From: an uncultured Oscillospiraceae bacterium
GTDB taxonomy: Bacteria; Bacillota_A; Clostridia; Oscillospirales; Oscillospiraceae
NCBI GenBank assembly: GCA_900770015.1
Contig: CAAGIU010000018.1
Coordinates: 1-10,528 of the forward strand
Length of the DNA: 10,528 nucleotides
Direction of reading: 5' to 3'
Part shown: positions 7,431-10,528 of the stretch, piece after piece
How positions within the stretch are numbered: position 1 is the first letter of the stretch
How the letters are laid out: every line of letters begins with the position of its first letter
The notes under the pieces: model-generated
The model's database searches: none
What the model saw: the letters and a program-made list of their open reading frames with translations, nothing else
Told to the model about the DNA's origin: nothing
Made by a program: the position numbers and the translations under genes

Positions 7431-8468
7431 ATGGAACAACTGGATGGAACAGAAATGCTGGACCTGATGGTCAGCCCGGTTTTCTGCGTCAAAGACGGCC
7501 ATATCGCAAAGCTGAACGAAGCCGCCTCCCGGCTCTTTCTGAGAGAAGGCGTGGAAATCGCCCAGCTGCTGGAATCCGGCACGGAGGATTACGCCGCTTT
7601 TTCCGGCGGAATGCTCTATGTAACGCTCTGCCTCTATGGTCAGCGCTGGGGGGCCACCGTCACAAAAGTGGCGGATATGGATGTATTTACTCTGGATCAG
7701 CAGTTCGACAGCGATGAGCTGCGGGTGCTGGCTCTGGCTGCCAGAGAGCTGCGTTCCCCTCTGGCCAATGCCATGCTGGCAGCGCAGCAGCTCTCCGAAT
7801 CCGACAGCGGCAATGTGGCCCGGCTGAACCGGGGACTGCATCAGCTTCTGCGGATCATCGGAAATATGTCCGACGCCTCCGGCTGCGGTCCCACCGGCAG
7901 TCGTGAAATGCTGAATGCAGACACATTTTTTGGCGAGCTCATCGAGAAGACCGCCACGCTGACAGAAAAATCCGGTGTTACGATCCGGTACTCCGGTCTT
8001 AACGAGGATGTTTTCTTCTCCGCCGACCGGCAGAAGCTGGAGCGGGCCGCATTGAATATGCTCTCCAACGCGCTGAAGTTCGGCTGCCCCGGCAGCACGG
8101 TTCTGGCGGAGCTGCGCCGCAGCGGAAAGTTGCTTCGGTTCTCCGTGACGGATAACGGTGTCGGAATTCCCGAAGGAATCCGGGCATCGCTGTTCCGGCG
8201 GTATCTGCGGGAGCCCTCCATTGAGGACAGCCGCTGCGGCATCGGTCTTGGAATGCTGCTGATCCGGAATGCAGCCGCTGCCCACGGCGGCGCCGTGCTG
8301 GCAGACCAGCTTCCGGGAGGCGGAACCCGCATCACGTTGACCCTCTCCACGGATATGCCAGAGGACAACCCCCTGCACACCCGCCAGCTCCCTGCGGACT
8401 ACGCCGGAGAGCTGGATCACGCCCTGCTGGAGCTTTCGGAGGTTCTGCCCGCTGAATTGTTTTTATAA
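7431..8468 (+). CDS. Cytosolic histidine-kinase-like protein lacking the phospho-acceptor His
   Basis: A 345-residue protein with no membrane segment. Residues 1-90 look like a small PAS-type sensory domain (FCVKDGHIAKLNEAASRLF). Residues 95-150 match the two-helix dimerisation region of histidine kinases, and 165-305 are a HATPase_c domain with N-box Asn209 and Asn213, G1 DNGVGIP (241-247) and G2 GIGLG (270-274). The phospho-acceptor box, normally HELRSPL, reads RELRSPL, with Arg105 in place of His. ATP binding looks possible but autophosphorylation at the usual site does not. About 40 further residues after the ATPase domain are unrecognised. The start is fixed by a perfect AGGAGG (7419-7424), 6 bases before the ATG; an in-frame start further upstream lacks such a site. 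No response regulator is adjacent. It is divergent from radC and has its own terminator. Confidence 0.88.
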   Translation: MEQLDGTEMLDLMVSPVFCVKDGHIAKLNEAASRLFLREGVEIAQLLESGTEDYAAFSGGMLYVTLCLYGQRWGATVTKVADMDVFTLDQQFDSDELRVLALAARELRSPLANAMLAAQQLSESDSGNVARLNRGLHQLLRIIGNMSDASGCGPTGSREMLNADTFFGELIEKTATLTEKSGVTIRYSGLNEDVFFSADRQKLERAALNMLSNALKFGCPGSTVLAELRRSGKLLRFSVTDNGVGIPEGIRASLFRRYLREPSIEDSRCGIGLGMLLIRNAAAAHGGAVLADQLPGGGTRITLTLSTDMPEDNPLHTRQLPADYAGELDHALLELSEVLPAELFL

Positions 8469-8478
8469 TGCGACCAAT

Positions 8479-8524
8479 GTGTCATTGCAAGCCGGTTTCT
8501 GCCGGCCTGCAATGGCACTTTTTT
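8479..8524 (+). terminator. Intrinsic terminator of the kinase-like gene
   Basis: A long stem pairs GTGTCATTGCA (8479-8489) with TGCAATGGCAC (8508-8518) with one wobble pair. It continues past one mismatch into GCCGG (8491-8495) / CCGGC (8502-8506). Six Ts (8519-8524) follow. It begins 10 bases after the stop codon, as expected for this gene's terminator. Confidence 0.92.
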
Positions 8525-8553
8525 CATTGATTTCACGCAACATCCAGACAAAT

Positions 8554-8725
8554 TGTAATTTTACAGTTAGATTGGAGAGTGAAGAGTGGAGAGTGGAGAT
8601 ATAACTGAAACTTACGGTTTCCGTGTTTCTTATGCAGAATTCAACGGTATAGATGATAAAGGAAACGGATCTATTTCATTATCTTCACTCTACACTCTTC
8701 AATCTCCACTCTCACGCAAATTACA
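8554..8725. repeat. MITE-like inverted-repeat element with 7-base arm repeats
   Basis: Arms at 8570-8601 and 8680-8711 are inverted copies matching at 28 of 32 bases. The pairing extends to TGTAATTT (8554-8561) and AAATTACA (8718-8725), giving a 172-base element. Each arm is built from seven-base units close to GAGAGTG (left: GAGAGTG, AAGAGTG, GAGAGTG). The AT-rich middle (8602-8679) shows no credible gene. The size, long imperfect terminal inverted repeats and lack of coding capacity fit a miniature inverted-repeat element or a large extragenic stem. No target-site duplication is obvious. It occupies most of the 335-base gap between the kinase-like gene and glpK, so it may have been inserted into the glpK upstream region. 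Confidence 0.7.
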
Positions 8726-8803
8726 TTTTTTAGATATAACACACCCCCGCAGTGCCGGGCAATCATCTTCGACACAAAAAACAACACAGAAGGGATGACC
8801 TCC
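8726..8803 (+). other. glpK leader region; no clear promoter
   Basis: The remainder of the 8469-8803 gene-free stretch. It holds a weak -10-like TATAAC (8735-8740) without a good -35 box at the right distance, a small CCG-rich hairpin possibility near 8744-8760 and the glpK ribosome binding site. If the inverted-repeat element was inserted here, the promoter of glpK may lie inside it or have been displaced. No riboswitch or catabolite-control (cre) site is evident by eye. Confidence 0.4.
8788..8794 (+). promoter_or_regulatory. glpK ribosome binding site that decides the start
   Basis: AGAAGGG lies immediately before an in-frame ATG at 8795, with zero spacing, and 9 bases before the ATG at 8804. 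Only the second ATG has workable spacing, and it gives the [14 protein letters not shown] start expected of glycerol kinases. Confidence 0.75.
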
Positions 8804-10300
8804 ATGTCCAAATACATCATGGCGCTGGATTCCGGCACCACCTCCAACCGGTGCATCCTGTTTAACCACAGGGGTGAAATCTGCTCCGTGGCCCAGAAGG
8901 AATTCACCCAGATCTTCCCCCGCCCCGGCTGGGTGGAGCACGACGCCCAGGAGATTTTCGACACCCAGCTGTTCGTTGCCCGGCAGGCAATGCTGAACGT
9001 CGGCGCCGAGGCAGGCGACATTGCCGCCATCGGCATCACCAACCAGCGGGAGACCACCATCGTCTGGAACCGGCACACCGGAAAGCCCATCGCCAACGCC
9101 ATCGTCTGGCAGTGCCGCAGGACGGCTCCCTTCTGCGAGGAATTGGTGCGCAAGGGTCTGGTGGACACCATAAGGCAGAAAACCGGTCTTGTCATCGACC
9201 CCTATTTCTCCGGCACCAAAATCCGCTGGCTGCTGGATCACGTCCCCGGGGCTTATGAGGCCGCCCAACGCGGCGACCTGCTCTTCGGCACCGTGGAGAC
9301 CTGGCTGATCTGGAACCTCACCGGAGGACGGGTGCATGTGACGGACTACTCCAACGCTTCGCGCACCATGCTCTTCAACATCCACACCCTGCGCTGGGAC
9401 GATGAGATTCTGCAGGAGCTGGGGATTCCCAAAGCCATGCTGCCCGTGCCCATGCCGTCCTCCTGCCGCTACGGGCAGACGGAAGCCTCCTTCTTTGGCA
9501 GCCCCATTCCCATCTGCGGCGCGGCGGGCGACCAGCAGGCGGCCCTGTTTGGCCAGGCCTGCTTCACCCCCGGCGACTGCAAGTGCACCTACGGCACCGG
9601 GGCGTTCCTGCTGATGAACACGGGCAGCAAGCCCATCTTCTCCAAAAACGGCCTGGTGACCACCATCGCCTGGGGGCTGGACGGGGCCGTCAGCTACGCC
9701 CTGGAGGGCTCCATTTTCGTGGCCGGGGCGGCGATCCAGTGGCTCCGGGATGAGCTTCACGTCATCGAGTCGGCGGCGGATTCGGAATACCTGGCCTCCA
9801 AGGTGCCCGACACCAACGGCTGCTATGTGGTGCCCGCCTTCACCGGACTGGGGGCGCCCTACTGGGACGCCTACGCCAGGGGCGCCATCGTGGGTCTGAC
9901 CCGGGGTGTGAACAAAAACCACATCGTCAGAGCCACCCTGGACTCCATCGCCTATCAGGTTAACGACGTGCTCCGGGCCATGGAGTCCGACGCGGGAATC
10001 CGGCTGTCGGGACTGAAGGCCGACGGCGGCGCCAGCGCCAACAGCCTGCTGATGCAGACCCAGGCGGACATCATCGACGCCCCGGTGTACCGCCCCAGAT
10101 GCGTGGAGACCACCGCGGCGGGAGCGGCATACCTGGCGGGTCTGGCAGTGGGCTACTGGAGCAGCCCGGAGGAAATCCGGGACAACTGGGCCGTGGATCG
10201 CAGCTTTGCCCCGGAGATCACCCCGGAAAAGCGGCAAACCATGACGGCCGGCTGGCGCAAAGCCGTGGCCAGCTGCACCGGCTGGGCCAGAGAGGAATAA
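8804..10300 (+). CDS. glpK: Glycerol kinase
   Basis: A 498-residue FGGY-family kinase of normal length that phosphorylates glycerol with ATP to sn-glycerol 3-phosphate in the cytosol. Visible features are the phosphate-binding DSGTTSNRC (9-17), glycerol contacts Arg82 and Glu83 in TNQRETT, Trp102, Tyr134 and Asp243 in [11 protein letters not shown] (241-251), the nucleotide-binding [12 protein letters not shown] (263-274), and [13 protein letters not shown] (407-419). In many Firmicute enzymes the region before the AGDQQ motif reads YHFFG, whose His is phosphorylated by HPr. Here it is ASFFG, with Ser229 at that place, so PTS activation by this route is unlikely. Codons end very strongly in C or G. 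No glpF or glpD is adjacent, so it stands as a single-gene unit closed by its own terminator. Confidence 0.98.
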   Translation: MSKYIMALDSGTTSNRCILFNHRGEICSVAQKEFTQIFPRPGWVEHDAQEIFDTQLFVARQAMLNVGAEAGDIAAIGITNQRETTIVWNRHTGKPIANAIVWQCRRTAPFCEELVRKGLVDTIRQKTGLVIDPYFSGTKIRWLLDHVPGAYEAAQRGDLLFGTVETWLIWNLTGGRVHVTDYSNASRTMLFNIHTLRWDDEILQELGIPKAMLPVPMPSSCRYGQTEASFFGSPIPICGAAGDQQAALFGQACFTPGDCKCTYGTGAFLLMNTGSKPIFSKNGLVTTIAWGLDGAVSYALEGSIFVAGAAIQWLRDELHVIESAADSEYLASKVPDTNGCYVVPAFTGLGAPYWDAYARGAIVGLTRGVNKNHIVRATLDSIAYQVNDVLRAMESDAGIRLSGLKADGGASANSLLMQTQADIIDAPVYRPRCVETTAAGAAYLAGLAVGYWSSPEEIRDNWAVDRSFAPEITPEKRQTMTAGWRKAVASCTGWAREE

Positions 10301-10308
10301 CCATACAG

Positions 10309-10337
10309 CGGGGACGCCAAAATGGCGTCCTCGTTTT
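10309..10337 (+). terminator. Intrinsic terminator of glpK
   Basis: An 11-base-pair stem CGGGGACGCCA (10309-10319) / TGGCGTCCTCG (10323-10333), with one G-T wobble and a 3-base AAA loop, is followed by four Ts (10334-10337). It starts 8 bases past the glpK stop codon. The T-run is short but the stem is strong. Confidence 0.8.
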
Positions 10338-10369
10338 GTCTGCCATAGCAGGCGTGTGTAACACGGAAT

Positions 10370-10528
10370 AATTGCAATTTGGCGGGGCAAAACTTTCTTG
10401 CGCCGCAGCGCATATCGAGTGCCATGCACATATCGATTGCGAAGCAAATATCGATTGCGAAGCAAATATCGTTTTGATATATCGATATCTTTCCCACGGG
10501 AAAGTCGATATTGCCTTCGGCATCGATA
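10370..10528. repeat. Array of mini-hairpins joined by ATATCGA linkers, cut by the right edge
   Basis: After AATTGCAATT (10370-10379) and a GC-rich hairpin (10382-10406, stem GCGGGGCAA/TTGCGCCGC with one mismatch; an alternative TGCGC/GCGCA hairpin lies at 10399-10412), three head-to-tail 18-base units follow at 10412-10429, 10430-10447 and 10448-10465. Each is linker ATATCGA plus an 11-base hairpin: GTGC-cat-GCAC, then TTGC-gaa-GCAA twice. The palindrome ATATCGATAT (10479-10488) marks a reversal. After it come CTTTCCC-ac-GGGAAAG (10489-10504), the inverted linker TCGATAT (10505-10511), TGCC-ttc-GGCA (10512-10522) and another TCGATA to the end. Stem sequences differ while pairing is kept. No protein-coding gene is credible here. 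Similar extragenic repeats occur, from memory, in gut Clostridia. Function is unknown. Confidence 0.8.

Noticed and set aside
8586..8798. 70-codon plus-strand open frame between the kinase-like gene and glpK
   Set aside because: It runs through the inverted-repeat arms, lacks a ribosome binding site, and its Ser/Leu-rich C-terminal half is the repeat itself.
8699..10465. Long minus-strand open frame opposite glpK
   Set aside because: It is a low-complexity Gly/Val/His-rich antisense translation of glpK, running through the glpK terminator and the hairpin array.
10412..10465. Possible CRISPR array (short regularly spaced repeats)
   Set aside because: Repeats are only 7 bases, the intervening parts are 11-base self-complementary hairpins, and no cas gene is near. 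This is a hairpin array, not CRISPR.
10153..10497. Minus-strand open frame with repeated CFAID segments at the right end
   Set aside because: The repeated peptide is simply the translation of the 18-base hairpin repeats, since 18 is divisible by three. The rest is antisense to glpK and its terminator. Such frames are often mis-annotated as hypothetical proteins.

Overview
The window is a contig end from a moderately GC-rich, low-GC-lineage Firmicute, most likely an uncultured gut member of the Oscillospiraceae/Oscillospirales (Clostridia). The inference rests on Clostridia-like versions of RadC, the MATE pump, UvrB and a DUF1653 protein, on Firmicute-type promoters and AGGAGG ribosome binding sites, and on two non-coding repeat types that I associate from memory with this group. 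Genus cannot be set from the sequence. The first 19 bases are an Illumina adapter remnant, not genome, so real sequence starts near position 20.

Layout. Minus strand, left part: a strong sigma-A-type promoter (50-78) fires off the left edge towards an unseen gene. Then come rpe (ribulose-phosphate 3-epimerase, 119-769) and a DUF1653 protein (849-1073). A very strong terminator (1103-1135) ends the next minus-strand gene (1145-3088), a large membrane-anchored protein whose outer part looks like a polysaccharide deacetylase fold without its metal-binding residues. It has its own promoter at 3121-3149. Further upstream a three-gene run, radC - uvrB - MATE transporter (7302 down to 3196), appears to be one operon, with only 12 bases between radC and uvrB.

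Plus strand, right part: radC and a cytosolic histidine-kinase-like gene (7431-8468) are divergently transcribed from two promoters that physically overlap (7328-7371). The kinase-like protein has an ATP-binding domain but an arginine where the phospho-accepting histidine should be. It is followed by a clear terminator, then a 335-base gene-free stretch holding a 172-base inverted-repeat element (8554-8725), then glpK (glycerol kinase, 8804-10300) and its terminator. The window ends in an array of tiny hairpins joined by ATATCGA linkers (10370-10528), which runs off the right edge.

The genes cover central carbon metabolism (rpe, glpK), DNA repair (uvrB, radC), efflux (MATE), and two apparent catalytically altered proteins (kinase-like and deacetylase-like). 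There is no prophage, transposase, CRISPR array, tRNA or rRNA. The most unusual content is the mini-hairpin array, the His-less kinase sharing a promoter region with radC-uvrB, and the probable pseudo-deacetylase.
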